A stretch of 29,087 nucleotides of DNA. Source: a virus. The notes under the pieces were generated by a model. It was not told the DNA's origin and ran no database searches. It saw only the letters and a program-made list of their open reading frames with translations. The stretch's first letter is position 1. Each line of letters opens with the position of its first letter. The position numbers and the translations under genes were made by a program. The DNA lies in IMG/VR virus record IMGVR_UViG_3300006790_000082, positions 1-29,087 of that record. One strand, written 5' to 3'. Of this stretch, positions 18,299-27,473 are shown piece by piece.

Positions 18299-20095
18299 AT
18301 GGCAAAGAAAGATAAAAAATTAATTAGATATACAGATAGAGACTTTAGTTCAATTAAAGAAAGTTTAATACGTTACACGAAAAGATATTATCCAGACGTA
18401 TATCAAGATTTTTCAGAAGCCTCTTTTGGGTCTTTGATGTTAGACACGGTATCATATGTTGGCGATGTTCTGTCTTTTTACTTAGATTATCAGACAAATG
18501 AATCTTTTTTAGATACCGCAATAGAATATGATAATATCATCAGACACGGTGAGCAAGTTGGCTATAAGCAACCATTAAGAGCAAATTCTTTTGGAGTTAT
18601 AACTCTTTACATATTAGTTCCTCCGGTTGTTAATGGAACACAGCCAGATAGTGATTATTTACCGACTCTAGTTAAGGGAAGTACTTTTTCATCAACTAGC
18701 GGAGCTGTGTTTACTTTAATAGATGACGTTGATTTTTCGAATGTCGATAACGAAATTGTGGTAGCTACTAGTGATTCAGCCACAGGCGCACCAACATCAT
18801 TTGCGATTAAAGCTTATGGCAAAGTTATTTCTGGAGAACTTTCCGAACAGGTCTTTACCGTTGGGGATTTTAAAAAGTTCCTAACGCTAGGCTTAGGCGA
18901 TCCAAATATTACTGAAGTTGTATCAGTCACTGATGCTGAGGGTAATGAGTATTTTGAAGTGGATTATTTATCACAAAATACTGTTTTTAGATCTGTTGTT
19001 AATAAGGATTCAGAAACCAGCAGGCATGCACCAGAGAAAATTGTTGCGACCTCGGTCCCTAGAAGATATGTTGTTTTTAATCGTTTTGGACAAGTTTTTA
19101 TTAAGTTTGGCTATGGTTCAGAATCTTCCTTGAAGACGGATAATATCACTCACCCATCTAATGTTGTTTTAAAAATGCATGGAAAAGACTATGAAAAAGA
19201 TGTTTCTTTTGATCCTTCAAACCTACTTGAAACTGATAAATTTGGTATTGCTCCAGCAAACACAACTCTTAATGTTGTTTATAGAACAAACAAAGTCGAA
19301 AATGTTAACGTCTCAGTCAATGGTTTGACAAAAGTAAATGCTCCAATCTTTGTTTTTGGCACAGCTGCAACAAATTCCACAAAAATTGAAAATGCAAGGG
19401 CTAGCTTAGAGATTACAAATGAAAAGCCAATATTAGGTGACGTATCATTGCCATCCTCAGCTGAGCTTAGACAAAGAATAAATGATGTTTTTACAACACA
19501 AAATAGAGCAGTTACTGCTGACGATTATGAGGGAGTGGTTTATAGAATGCCATCTAAGTTTGGCAAAGTTAAAAGAGCGAAAGTATTACGTGACCAGGAT
19601 TCTTTTAAAAGAAATCTAAATATGTATCTTCTCTCGGAAGATATAAATGGTAATTTCATTACCACAAATAGTGTTATAAAAAACAACCTTAAGGTATGGC
19701 TCAATAACTATCGAATGATAAATGACACAATTGATATGCTTGATGCTCGAATTATCAATATAAAAATTAACTTTACAGCTGTGGTTGATTACGAACAAGA
19801 TAAATTTGAAGCACTTAATTTAGCTATCAATGAAATACAGAACTTATTTACAACAAAAATGAATATTGGTGAACCGCTCTACATTACTAGCATATATGAT
19901 GTTGTTAATAACTTAGATGAGATTGTAGATGTTACAAATGTTAAAATAGAAAACATATCTGGCGGCAACTATTCCTCTGACACTCTAAATATTGATGAAT
20001 ACATATCTGCTGATGGTAGAATACTATATGCTCCAGAAAATGCTGTCTATGAATTAAAGTTTCCAAATCTAAATATTGTAGGGAGTATTAAGTAA
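18299..20095 (+). CDS. 6: baseplate wedge protein gp6 (baseplate J-like)
   Basis: At 598 residues it is close to T4 gp6 (660). The N-terminus has the typical IRYTDRDFSSIKESLIRYTK and FSEASFGSLMLDTVSYVGDVLSFYLDYQ pattern (about 9-65). The middle has FSSTSGAVFTLIDDVDF. The C-terminal half carries the J-like segment LRQRINDVFTTQNRAVTADDYE followed by YRMPSKFGKVKRAKV, then TSIYDVVNNLDEIVDV. In T4, gp6 dimers form the ring that holds the wedges together and drives the baseplate's structural change; P2 gpJ is the equivalent. GAGGA at 18281-18285 precedes the ATG. The stop codon overlaps the next start (TAATG at 20093-20097), implying coupled translation. Confidence 0.93.
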   Translation: MAKKDKKLIRYTDRDFSSIKESLIRYTKRYYPDVYQDFSEASFGSLMLDTVSYVGDVLSFYLDYQTNESFLDTAIEYDNIIRHGEQVGYKQPLRANSFGVITLYILVPPVVNGTQPDSDYLPTLVKGSTFSSTSGAVFTLIDDVDFSNVDNEIVVATSDSATGAPTSFAIKAYGKVISGELSEQVFTVGDFKKFLTLGLGDPNITEVVSVTDAEGNEYFEVDYLSQNTVFRSVVNKDSETSRHAPEKIVATSVPRRYVVFNRFGQVFIKFGYGSESSLKTDNITHPSNVVLKMHGKDYEKDVSFDPSNLLETDKFGIAPANTTLNVVYRTNKVENVNVSVNGLTKVNAPIFVFGTAATNSTKIENARASLEITNEKPILGDVSLPSSAELRQRINDVFTTQNRAVTADDYEGVVYRMPSKFGKVKRAKVLRDQDSFKRNLNMYLLSEDINGNFITTNSVIKNNLKVWLNNYRMINDTIDMLDARIINIKINFTAVVDYEQDKFEALNLAINEIQNLFTTKMNIGEPLYITSIYDVVNNLDEIVDVTNVKIENISGGNYSSDTLNIDEYISADGRILYAPENAVYELKFPNLNIVGSIK

Positions 20096-20709
20096 TGGGT
20101 ATAAAAAAGTACATCGCTACAAAAGATAACACTATAACTAATGGGTTTGGATTAAATATTTCTACTAGAAAAACTGGTTCGAACATGGGCGCCTCTGATA
20201 TCTTAGAGATTTATTCTGTCCATGGTCAACAAACTACTTCTTCCGTAGAATTATCTCGCGTCTTAATAGAATTTCCAATTAATAGCATATCCGCTGACCG
20301 GACCGCTGGGACAGTCCCAGCCTCTGGAAGTGTTAGTTTTTATTTAAGAATGTTCAATGCTCGACACTCTGAGCAGCTTCCTAGAGATTTTACAGTTAAT
20401 GTGATGGCAGTTTCACAGTCTTGGCAAGAGGGCACTGGCTTAGATATGGAAGGTTATAGTGACGAAAGCCACAGTTTAATTGCTGGCTCAAACTGGATGA
20501 GCGCGTCACAAACAACTGCATGGAATAAAGTGGGCGGTGACTATCATTCAGCTTCTTATGTTGCTGGGGCTAGTAGCACAATGCCTAACTATACCTTTAC
20601 ATTTAAAGATGGAGATGAAGACATATTAATTGATGTAACTTCAGCTGTCGAGGAGTGGATAGCTAATAATCAGCCAAACTATGGATTTGGTATATTTTTA
20701 ACGGCCAGT
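20095..20709 (+). other. region encoding the DNRLRE-like domain
   Basis: Residues 1-205 of the 502-residue protein. The best block runs from Asp180 to Gly199 (DVTSAVEEWIANNQPNYGFG). The start of the domain is approximate. Confidence 0.7.
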
Positions 20710-21603
20710 CAAGAAGGCTATGTGTCAAATTCATCTGGTTTAGACACAGATCCAATATTACACAATCCGGAAGGTGCGCAAAAAAGCTTTTATACTAAAA
20801 GATTTTTTTCTAGAACTAGTGAGTTTTTCTTTAAAAAGCCCTCTATTGAGGCACGCTGGGATTCAACTATAAAAGATGATAGAGGTTATTTCTTTGCCAG
20901 TTCTTCGATGGCCCCTTCACTTGATAATTTAAATAAGTTATACTTGTATAATTATATTCGTGGAAGATTAGTTGATATACCTCTTACTGAGGACGTGACT
21001 GTTAATCTATACGCTTCAAGCAATGGAATTCCAAATGGTAGTTCATTGGCTTCCGCAACAGCTGGAAAATCAAGTACCGGCATATATTCAGCTTCTATAT
21101 CGCTAGATACAACATCTTCGATTATTCACGATGTATGGTCAGGATCTGTAGGGGGTGTCTACAAAACTGGCTCAATTACAGTTAATAATTTCAACAATAG
21201 TAGTGTTTTATTAGCCAATGATTATAACGAATTTGTTACAAAAATAACAAATCTAAAATCGCGCTATATTAGCGATGAGACTGCTAGGTTTAGAGTTTTT
21301 GCAAGACCAAGAAATTACAGTCCAAATATATACACTGTCGCTAGCTCAAAAATTCAGAATACAATTATACCAAGCGCTTCTTTTGAGATTCGCAGAGCAA
21401 TTGATAATGAAATAATAATACAAAATTCTACCGGTAGCACCACACAGCACACTTATTTATCATATGATAATTCAGGTAGCTATTTTGATCTAGATATGTC
21501 TTTATTGGAGCCAGGCTACATGTATACTATAAAGCTTTATTTTCATTCATCAGGTGGCTGGAGAGAGCAAAAGCACGAATTTAATTTTAGAGTTGAAAAA
21601 TAA
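20095..21603 (+). CDS. DNRLRE-domain adhesin-like virion protein
   Basis: This protein has 502 residues. The N-terminal 205 residues look like a DNRLRE-type (CBM96-like) beta-sandwich: SWQEGTGLDMEGYSD, then NWMSAS, a Trp, VGGD, and IDVTSAVEEWIANNQPNYGFGIFL (about 179-202). These WxEGxG, GGD and DVTxxVxxWxxxxxPNYG blocks are the hallmarks of the domain, usually seen in secreted surface or carbohydrate-binding proteins. The rest is Ser/Thr-rich and beta-like, with repeated short strands, and ends in a strand-rich segment (about 400-502). No catalytic motif is visible. It begins inside the gp6 stop codon and ends with tandem TAA stops at 21601-21606. The placement between gp6 and the gp7/I-like gene suggests a baseplate-attached peripheral protein, possibly for binding the host surface. 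Confidence 0.9.
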   Translation: MGIKKYIATKDNTITNGFGLNISTRKTGSNMGASDILEIYSVHGQQTTSSVELSRVLIEFPINSISADRTAGTVPASGSVSFYLRMFNARHSEQLPRDFTVNVMAVSQSWQEGTGLDMEGYSDESHSLIAGSNWMSASQTTAWNKVGGDYHSASYVAGASSTMPNYTFTFKDGDEDILIDVTSAVEEWIANNQPNYGFGIFLTASQEGYVSNSSGLDTDPILHNPEGAQKSFYTKRFFSRTSEFFFKKPSIEARWDSTIKDDRGYFFASSSMAPSLDNLNKLYLYNYIRGRLVDIPLTEDVTVNLYASSNGIPNGSSLASATAGKSSTGIYSASISLDTTSSIIHDVWSGSVGGVYKTGSITVNNFNNSSVLLANDYNEFVTKITNLKSRYISDETARFRVFARPRNYSPNIYTVASSKIQNTIIPSASFEIRRAIDNEIIIQNSTGSTTQHTYLSYDNSGSYFDLDMSLLEPGYMYTIKLYFHSSGGWREQKHEFNFRVEK

Positions 21604-21620
21604 TAAACGGAACGTATTAA

Positions 21621-24600
21621 ATGAGCATTAAAGACTTATTCAACAAAGGCTATTCACTTAAGACTCTAAAAAGTAAAACTCAGAATGATTTTACAGAGGA
21701 TACAGAATCAAAGAGATATATAGAGGCCTACAGTGAGAAGAGGCACAGATATCTGCCCAGCACAGATTTTACCACTGCTTCTAATTTTGCTCGTTTTGGA
21801 TTAGCCGAAGAATATTATAGAAATTCAATTGAAAGAATTTACCAAACTTATCCGTATGATGGCTCATTAGCAGAAAAAACTGAATGGGAGAATGAAAGCA
21901 CTTATCTAGACTTATTTCTTTTTGAAAACGAATATCCAAGAACAAATGGATTTATTAATATTAACTCTGGATCAAGTACATACACTCTAACACAAGAGTC
22001 TAACACTTATAGCAGTAGCGCCCCGGAATATATACTTTTTTCAGGTGGACCGCATGCTGATTTGGGCGGTGATTATAAAAGTCATGTTTCTGCCGGCCCA
22101 TCACAATCTGGAATTTCAAAGTCTAATATATATAATGTCGATTATCAGAGGACAAGTAATCTTGAAATAGATCCAGACAAAGGTGTCACTATTGAATTTT
22201 GGATGAAGAAAGATGGATGGGCTGACACCAGTGTAATTAAGGTAGAAAATATTTTTAATATTGTTACAGCCTCTTCAGATACTGTAATTAACAGTGATTA
22301 TGCAAATTTAAGGGTATATTCTTTCGGCAACTCAGCCGGTAAAAATAAACTATTTTTGATTATTCATTCTGGATCTAGCGATTCTTTTTCTGTTGATCAT
22401 GATACTGGCCTAGGCGACATTGCAGACGGAAACTGGCATCACTATGCTTTGACATTTAAAGGTGATAAATCAAATCTCTACGTGGATTCAAGGCATGTTT
22501 CAACCAAAATTGATGCATCATCTATTGGCGCCATCGATGGAAAATTAGTTGCAACTCTAGGAGCACTCGCCGCTGCTGCGCCAGGCCATTCAACTTCTGC
22601 TCAAGGTTGGGGAAATGTTGTTTCTTGTTCATTTGATGAGTTTAGATATTGGAAAACAGAAAGAAATGCTCAACAAATTGGTCGATATTGGAGAGATCAG
22701 ATTAATGGAGGCACAAATACTGATGATGTTAAGTATGATGATGTTTCGAATCCAGTTGATTTAGGAGTTTACTTTAAATTTAATGAAGGAATAACCGGCA
22801 ATAGCGCTACCGATGCATCAATTTTAGATTATTCTGGTAGAATATCAAATGGTACATTTATTAATTATAACTCAACAACCTCTAGAAATACTGGCTCTGC
22901 GATTGTTATGTCGAATGCAGCATCAAAAGAATTTAAAGATCCAATAATCTATGATAACCATCCAGATGTCATAGCATTGCTTGATTCAAAGAAGAAAGAA
23001 GGCAAGATGCATGACTACACTAATAGTGTTTCATTATATAAGTCCTTACCCGGGTGGATTTTAGAAGAAGACGAGGCAGAATCAAATAATTTAAAATTTT
23101 TAATGCAAATCATGGCTAGTTTTTTTGATGATCTTTATCTTCAAATGGAAAATTTACCAAAGCTAAAAGATATAAATTATCCAGATGACAACTTATACGA
23201 AAAACCTTTACCTTTTGCTGGAAGATTGTTAGAGACAAGAGGCTATGATGCGCCACAGCTTTTTGCGCAAGCTTCAGTCTTAGCAGAGTATTTGCAAAGA
23301 GGTGAGAACAAGCTATTTGAAAAGAAGCTTTATGAAATAAAGAATACAATTTATCAAAATATCTATAATAATCTTGCTTATATACAAAAATCTAAAGGCA
23401 CATTTAAATCTTTAAGAAACTTTCTAAGATGTTTCGGGGTTGATGAAGAGCTAGTAAAATTAAACATATACGCCAATAACGATGTTTATGAGCTTAAAGA
23501 AAACTTTACAAGCACTGCTCTTAAGAAAAGATTTATAGATTTTGACGATTCAGACACAAGATTTGCTGCCAATTCAGATTATTTAAATTCATTTAGCGCA
23601 ACGGCTTATCAATTTAAGAATTCTTCTCACGATAACACAATATCTTATATACCAGGCATACCAACCGCATCTGTAACTGGTGCCGCGTTGACAATTGAAG
23701 CAGAAATAATTTTACCCAAAAGAACACCTGGCGTAGATCCAGCGTATGATTTATATCCCAACCTAACATCTTCAATATTTGGTTTACATGCCGTGCCGGC
23801 TTCAGACGCTGATTTTACATTTGCCACTGATGATACAATTAATTTTAATGTCATTGTTGATAAAAGACCAGAAGATCGCAGAGATGGTAAATTTTCAATA
23901 GTTACAAATGGTGCGTCAGATATTTTAAGTAATAAGTCTTCTACGCAGTACATTGGACTTTATGATAATCAAAAATGGAATTTAGCTTTTAGGTTGAGAC
24001 CAACAAATTATTCAGTTCCAGCTAATGTTAAAGATTCAATTGATCATGGTCTTAGTGATGCGTATACTTATGAGCTTTATGGTAACAATTATCTATCTGA
24101 TTATTTACAAAATGAATTTGTTGTTAGCGGCACACTTAGTGTTGCACAGGCAGCTAAGTTCTTTACTGAGCCAAAAAGAATATTCATCGGCGCGCAAAGA
24201 ACAAACTTTACAGGAAGCGTTATATCATATTCTGATGCTAAGATTTCATCAGTACGTGCATGGTATAGCTACCTAGACAACGAAACCATGCAGGCTCATG
24301 GTAAAAACTCTAATACTTATGGTGTTTTACACCCACTTAAAAATTCTAATTTTATAAATGATGATAGCGTACTTGAAACAAAAATACCACAAATAAAAAC
24401 TCTTCTATTGAATTGGAATATGGATAACGTAACCGGCTCTGATGCATCTGGCCAGTTTTACATTGACGATTTTTCATCCGGCTCAAGTGATCTATACAGT
24501 TATGGTATTTTAAGTGACGTACTGGAAAAAAATTATTCAGGCCGCGGCGATTTTTTCACTTCAAAGCAGGGCTATAGAGATCAAGCGATACAAGTAGAGT

Positions 24601-27437
24601 TTGTACAAACTGCAAAACAAAAATTACCTGAAGTTGTCAATAGTGATGATATGGTAAAAATTCTTAATAAGCAAGATGATATCGTATTCACTAGAGATAC
24701 CACTTACGTTCAACATCTTCTTTCAATTGAAAAAAGCATGTACCAGACAATTTCAGAAGAAATGATTAGGTTTTTTGCTTCTATTGTTGATTTTAATAAT
24801 TTAATTGGTGAGCCTGTTAACAGATATCGTCCATTTTATAAAAAAATGGAGAAAGTCAGAGATTTGTTCTTCATGGGTGTTGAGACAGAGCCTGATCTGG
24901 ACAAATTTATTGAGTTCTATAAGTGGATTGACGATGCTGTAACAATGATGATAGCCCAATTGATACCAGCATCTTCTAACACTGTAGAGTTAATGAGAAA
25001 TATGGTCGAAAGTCATATTTTAGAACGTAATAAATATTGGACTAAGTTTCCGACATTAGAAAAACAGCCTATCGATTTAACTGCCTATGCAGGTGCAGTT
25101 AACGAGAAGAAGTGGAACTACAGAGTTTTTCAGCCTCCTTTGGGGTCTCGCCCTGGACAAAACACCACTCAAAACAAAAGCTCTCTCTGGTGGAAGCAGA
25201 GAGCTGAAAGAGCAGATGTTTTAAGCTCTGGAGATGCAGGAGTTGATAATAGCAAAGATGCACTATTAAAAGTTTTGGTTTCAAAAGTTTCTGGCTCTGG
25301 AACAACTGCAAAAACCACAGCAGGCGTTAAATACTCAACATCTTATTATAAAAACACTAGCTTAACAAAAGTTGTTGACCTGGAGATAAAAAGACAAATA
25401 AATTTAAAAGCCGGCTCGAATCCAGATGAAGCAAAAATACATGATTATTATAAAACTGCTATAAAATGGGGCTCTGATGATGATTTTCTTTATCTAGATA
25501 TGGATAATCAAACATCTGAAAAAGACATTGATGATGTTTTTGATCCATTTGCAGATTTAAAAAAGAAAGTACGCATAGAAACGCTTACGATGACAGCTGA
25601 TCAGCTAAATGATTCAAATGCATTAGGAACAGAAGAAAATGATCTACAATACAATGATGCAAAAAGTACTTTAATACTACCATTTTCTATGTACTCATCG
25701 TCAATTTCCTCTGATTACAGAAGCTTGTATGCAGACCAATTTGGCTTAGACTTCACAAATCTTCATGAAGATAAATATGGGCCGCATGCTGAAATACCAC
25801 TACAAGGTCCATTCACCAAGCAGCATGTAGGTGGCATGGCTCATCGTCATGTTAAGCTGAATCAAGGCTCTGACAATAGGATGACCCGCCCAGAAGGCTG
25901 GCACTTGGAGACATTTTTAAATTTATCCTCTGCAGAAACAATATTATCTGAAGATTTTAGTAATGCATCAACAACACCAACTACGGACACTAGTATATTA
26001 TCGCTACCACCTGGTTCTGAATCTCCTGAGCCAAGTCCTTATGAATATTGGAGAAATGGCATCGGTGCTGACAATTCTTGGATGTTCTTTAAAGGCGCCA
26101 CTCCTTCTGTTGGCACTGGTCCCGCCGGCGGCTATGGCCCGACACCCAATGTTAATAGTCCTTATGCTTTTTGCGAGGTATTGCCAAGTAAAGTTGGTCA
26201 GACTTTTAGTTTAGTAACACCGCTGATAGATTTGTTAGATTTATCCACTGACTCATCTGTAAGATTTTATTTTAGATATCACATGCATGGTCTAGGAATA
26301 GGAAATTTAAGGGTTCAGGCATGCAGATATCGTAACTTTTCTAGAGGAGTGCAAGATTTACATGTTAGGTGGGGTTCGCTAGGTAGCGTTTCGTCACCTT
26401 CTTCAGGTGCGACTATATTAGCCGGGCAGCAGCATAGTAGCGATACTGATAATTGGAGCACAGCTATTATAAGTTCTGAATCCACACATGGAGAGGGTTT
26501 GAAGCAATGGCTGGGTAAAAGATTTTATATAAGATTTTTATATACAGCCGGGCCAAGCCACTTAGGTGACTGCGCTATTGATTCTATTAATTTTTATAAA
26601 AACATTGCTGGTTCAGCTGAGGTCAATCAAAACTCTTTCAAACTTCTTCATCCAACTTATGATGATGTTAGGCGCCCATACGCAACTTTGACCAGGGGCA
26701 ATCTAGCAAAGAGTCCAGTTAACATTAGAAATATTCATATGACCGGAAATTCACCTACAGTTGCAGGAAATTATCTTAATAGATATGAATATGTCAACAC
26801 CACAAGCCCTGAGAATAATGATCCATATTTTGTTAAAAATAACAATCAAATTAATGCAATACATCCAGAAATACCGTTTATTCAAAGAATACAAGATTTA
26901 CTTAGCACCCCACCCGGCGCACAAAGAAAAAATTCACCGGCTTTTAAAAACTACACACTTCCTGACCGTTCGTTTTTGACAGGCACAATTAAAAACAAAA
27001 CTAGAATTTTAACAAGATTTAGCGCTCCAGGCGGCTATGAAGTAACTTCACGAGGGTTTTTAGATCCAGCTCATGAAACTTTTTCTGTATACAATGTCAC
27101 AACGTTTAGAAATTTATCAGCTCGCACTGTCCACAACACACAACTGCAAGCACATCAAGGGCAGTTTGGTGTCAGCGCACACAACACTAGTGCTGCTAGG
27201 GTGTTTGGTAGTGAGACTGTAGGGGCTATTAAAAAAGCTGACTATACATTAACAGGTGATGCATCTTTTCATAAATATCACAGAAATAACATAGAAAGAA
27301 TAGAACTAACTGGGGCGTCTCAAGATTTTTCTGGTATGACCGCTGTAACAGCTTCTTCGTTTGATAATGCGTTTGTATCCCACATGATTCCAAGAACAGA
27401 TCAACAAACAAGATGGATTACTGCATCAATTATTTAA
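21621..27437 (+). CDS. 1938-residue baseplate wedge (gp7/tail protein I-like) protein with LamG-like and MAM-like modules
   Basis: Domains in order: LamG-like lectin fold at about 120-420, with TIEFWM (190-195), DGNWHHYALTF (269-279) and SFDEFRYW (337-344); a tail protein I/gp7-like region at about 474-620, with LPGW (476-479), FFDDLYLQMENLP and KGTFKSLRNFLRCFGV (592-607); a second LamG-like region at about 688-890; a helical region at about 1031-1150 (LSIEKSMYQTISEEM, then ERNKYWTKFPTLE); and a MAM-like region at about 1443-1660. The C-terminal 280 residues hold PGGYEVTSRGFLDPAHETFSVYN and end IPRTDQQTRWITASII. P2 gpI and T4 gp7 follow J/gp6 and complete the wedge core, which fits the order here. 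The lectin-type modules suggest the same polypeptide helps bind the host surface. A 17-base leader has only a weak GGA ribosome site. The gene is certain, the core assignment is good by pattern, and the module calls are by eye. Confidence 0.9.
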   Translation: MSIKDLFNKGYSLKTLKSKTQNDFTEDTESKRYIEAYSEKRHRYLPSTDFTTASNFARFGLAEEYYRNSIERIYQTYPYDGSLAEKTEWENESTYLDLFLFENEYPRTNGFININSGSSTYTLTQESNTYSSSAPEYILFSGGPHADLGGDYKSHVSAGPSQSGISKSNIYNVDYQRTSNLEIDPDKGVTIEFWMKKDGWADTSVIKVENIFNIVTASSDTVINSDYANLRVYSFGNSAGKNKLFLIIHSGSSDSFSVDHDTGLGDIADGNWHHYALTFKGDKSNLYVDSRHVSTKIDASSIGAIDGKLVATLGALAAAAPGHSTSAQGWGNVVSCSFDEFRYWKTERNAQQIGRYWRDQINGGTNTDDVKYDDVSNPVDLGVYFKFNEGITGNSATDASILDYSGRISNGTFINYNSTTSRNTGSAIVMSNAASKEFKDPIIYDNHPDVIALLDSKKKEGKMHDYTNSVSLYKSLPGWILEEDEAESNNLKFLMQIMASFFDDLYLQMENLPKLKDINYPDDNLYEKPLPFAGRLLETRGYDAPQLFAQASVLAEYLQRGENKLFEKKLYEIKNTIYQNIYNNLAYIQKSKGTFKSLRNFLRCFGVDEELVKLNIYANNDVYELKENFTSTALKKRFIDFDDSDTRFAANSDYLNSFSATAYQFKNSSHDNTISYIPGIPTASVTGAALTIEAEIILPKRTPGVDPAYDLYPNLTSSIFGLHAVPASDADFTFATDDTINFNVIVDKRPEDRRDGKFSIVTNGASDILSNKSSTQYIGLYDNQKWNLAFRLRPTNYSVPANVKDSIDHGLSDAYTYELYGNNYLSDYLQNEFVVSGTLSVAQAAKFFTEPKRIFIGAQRTNFTGSVISYSDAKISSVRAWYSYLDNETMQAHGKNSNTYGVLHPLKNSNFINDDSVLETKIPQIKTLLLNWNMDNVTGSDASGQFYIDDFSSGSSDLYSYGILSDVLEKNYSGRGDFFTSKQGYRDQAIQVEFVQTAKQKLPEVVNSDDMVKILNKQDDIVFTRDTTYVQHLLSIEKSMYQTISEEMIRFFASIVDFNNLIGEPVNRYRPFYKKMEKVRDLFFMGVETEPDLDKFIEFYKWIDDAVTMMIAQLIPASSNTVELMRNMVESHILERNKYWTKFPTLEKQPIDLTAYAGAVNEKKWNYRVFQPPLGSRPGQNTTQNKSSLWWKQRAERADVLSSGDAGVDNSKDALLKVLVSKVSGSGTTAKTTAGVKYSTSYYKNTSLTKVVDLEIKRQINLKAGSNPDEAKIHDYYKTAIKWGSDDDFLYLDMDNQTSEKDIDDVFDPFADLKKKVRIETLTMTADQLNDSNALGTEENDLQYNDAKSTLILPFSMYSSSISSDYRSLYADQFGLDFTNLHEDKYGPHAEIPLQGPFTKQHVGGMAHRHVKLNQGSDNRMTRPEGWHLETFLNLSSAETILSEDFSNASTTPTTDTSILSLPPGSESPEPSPYEYWRNGIGADNSWMFFKGATPSVGTGPAGGYGPTPNVNSPYAFCEVLPSKVGQTFSLVTPLIDLLDLSTDSSVRFYFRYHMHGLGIGNLRVQACRYRNFSRGVQDLHVRWGSLGSVSSPSSGATILAGQQHSSDTDNWSTAIISSESTHGEGLKQWLGKRFYIRFLYTAGPSHLGDCAIDSINFYKNIAGSAEVNQNSFKLLHPTYDDVRRPYATLTRGNLAKSPVNIRNIHMTGNSPTVAGNYLNRYEYVNTTSPENNDPYFVKNNNQINAIHPEIPFIQRIQDLLSTPPGAQRKNSPAFKNYTLPDRSFLTGTIKNKTRILTRFSAPGGYEVTSRGFLDPAHETFSVYNVTTFRNLSARTVHNTQLQAHQGQFGVSAHNTSAARVFGSETVGAIKKADYTLTGDASFHKYHRNNIERIELTGASQDFSGMTAVTASSFDNAFVSHMIPRTDQQTRWITASII
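21978..22880 (+). other. region encoding LamG-like module 1
   Basis: Residues about 120-420 of the 1938-residue protein. Diagnostic pieces are TIEFWM, DGNWHHYALTF, LYVD, and FDEFRYWKTERNAQQI near 338-353, followed by YFKFNEG and ILDYSGRISNGTF. This is the common order in concanavalin A-like LamG-fold modules. Confidence 0.75.
23040..23480 (+). other. region encoding tail protein I/gp7-like wedge core
   Basis: Residues about 474-620. LPGW, a long helical part with FFDDLYLQMENLPKLKD, then KGTFKSLRNFLRCFGV resemble the P2 gpI family pattern, in which a KGT motif precedes an Arg/Leu-rich helix and a GV or GI turn. Confidence 0.65.
23682..24290 (+). other. region encoding LamG-like module 2
   Basis: Residues about 688-890. 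It shows LTIEAEIILP, NQKWNLAFRLRP, RIFIGAQRTNFTGSV and KISSVRAWYSYLDN. This is the strand order of a LamG-like jelly roll, weaker than module 1. Confidence 0.5.
24711..25070 (+). other. region encoding a conserved-looking helical segment
   Basis: Residues about 1031-1150, dense in charged helices: SEEMIRFFASIVDFNNLIGEP, a KKMEKVRDLFF stretch, DKFIEFYKWIDDAVTMMIAQ, and MVESHILERNKYW. It has no lectin character. It could be a wedge helical bundle or assembly segment. Function unknown. Confidence 0.5.
25947..26600 (+). other. region encoding MAM-like module
   Basis: Residues about 1443-1660. EDFSNAS opens it, NSWMFFKG follows, then SSVRFYFRYHMHGLGIGNLRVQ (about 1545-1566) and GDCAIDSINFY at the end. 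The FxYHMxGxxxGxLxV block followed by a terminal D-x-I block is the classic MAM arrangement. Confidence 0.55.
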
Positions 27438-27473
27438 AAAATATTCTAATTATATGATAGGATTGATAAAATT
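27438..27473 (+). promoter_or_regulatory. 36-base leader before the last gene
   Basis: The gap is AT-rich with a second in-frame TAA at 27447-27449 and AGGA at 27459-27462, eleven bases before the ATG. I see no promoter or terminator hairpin. Confidence 0.35.
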
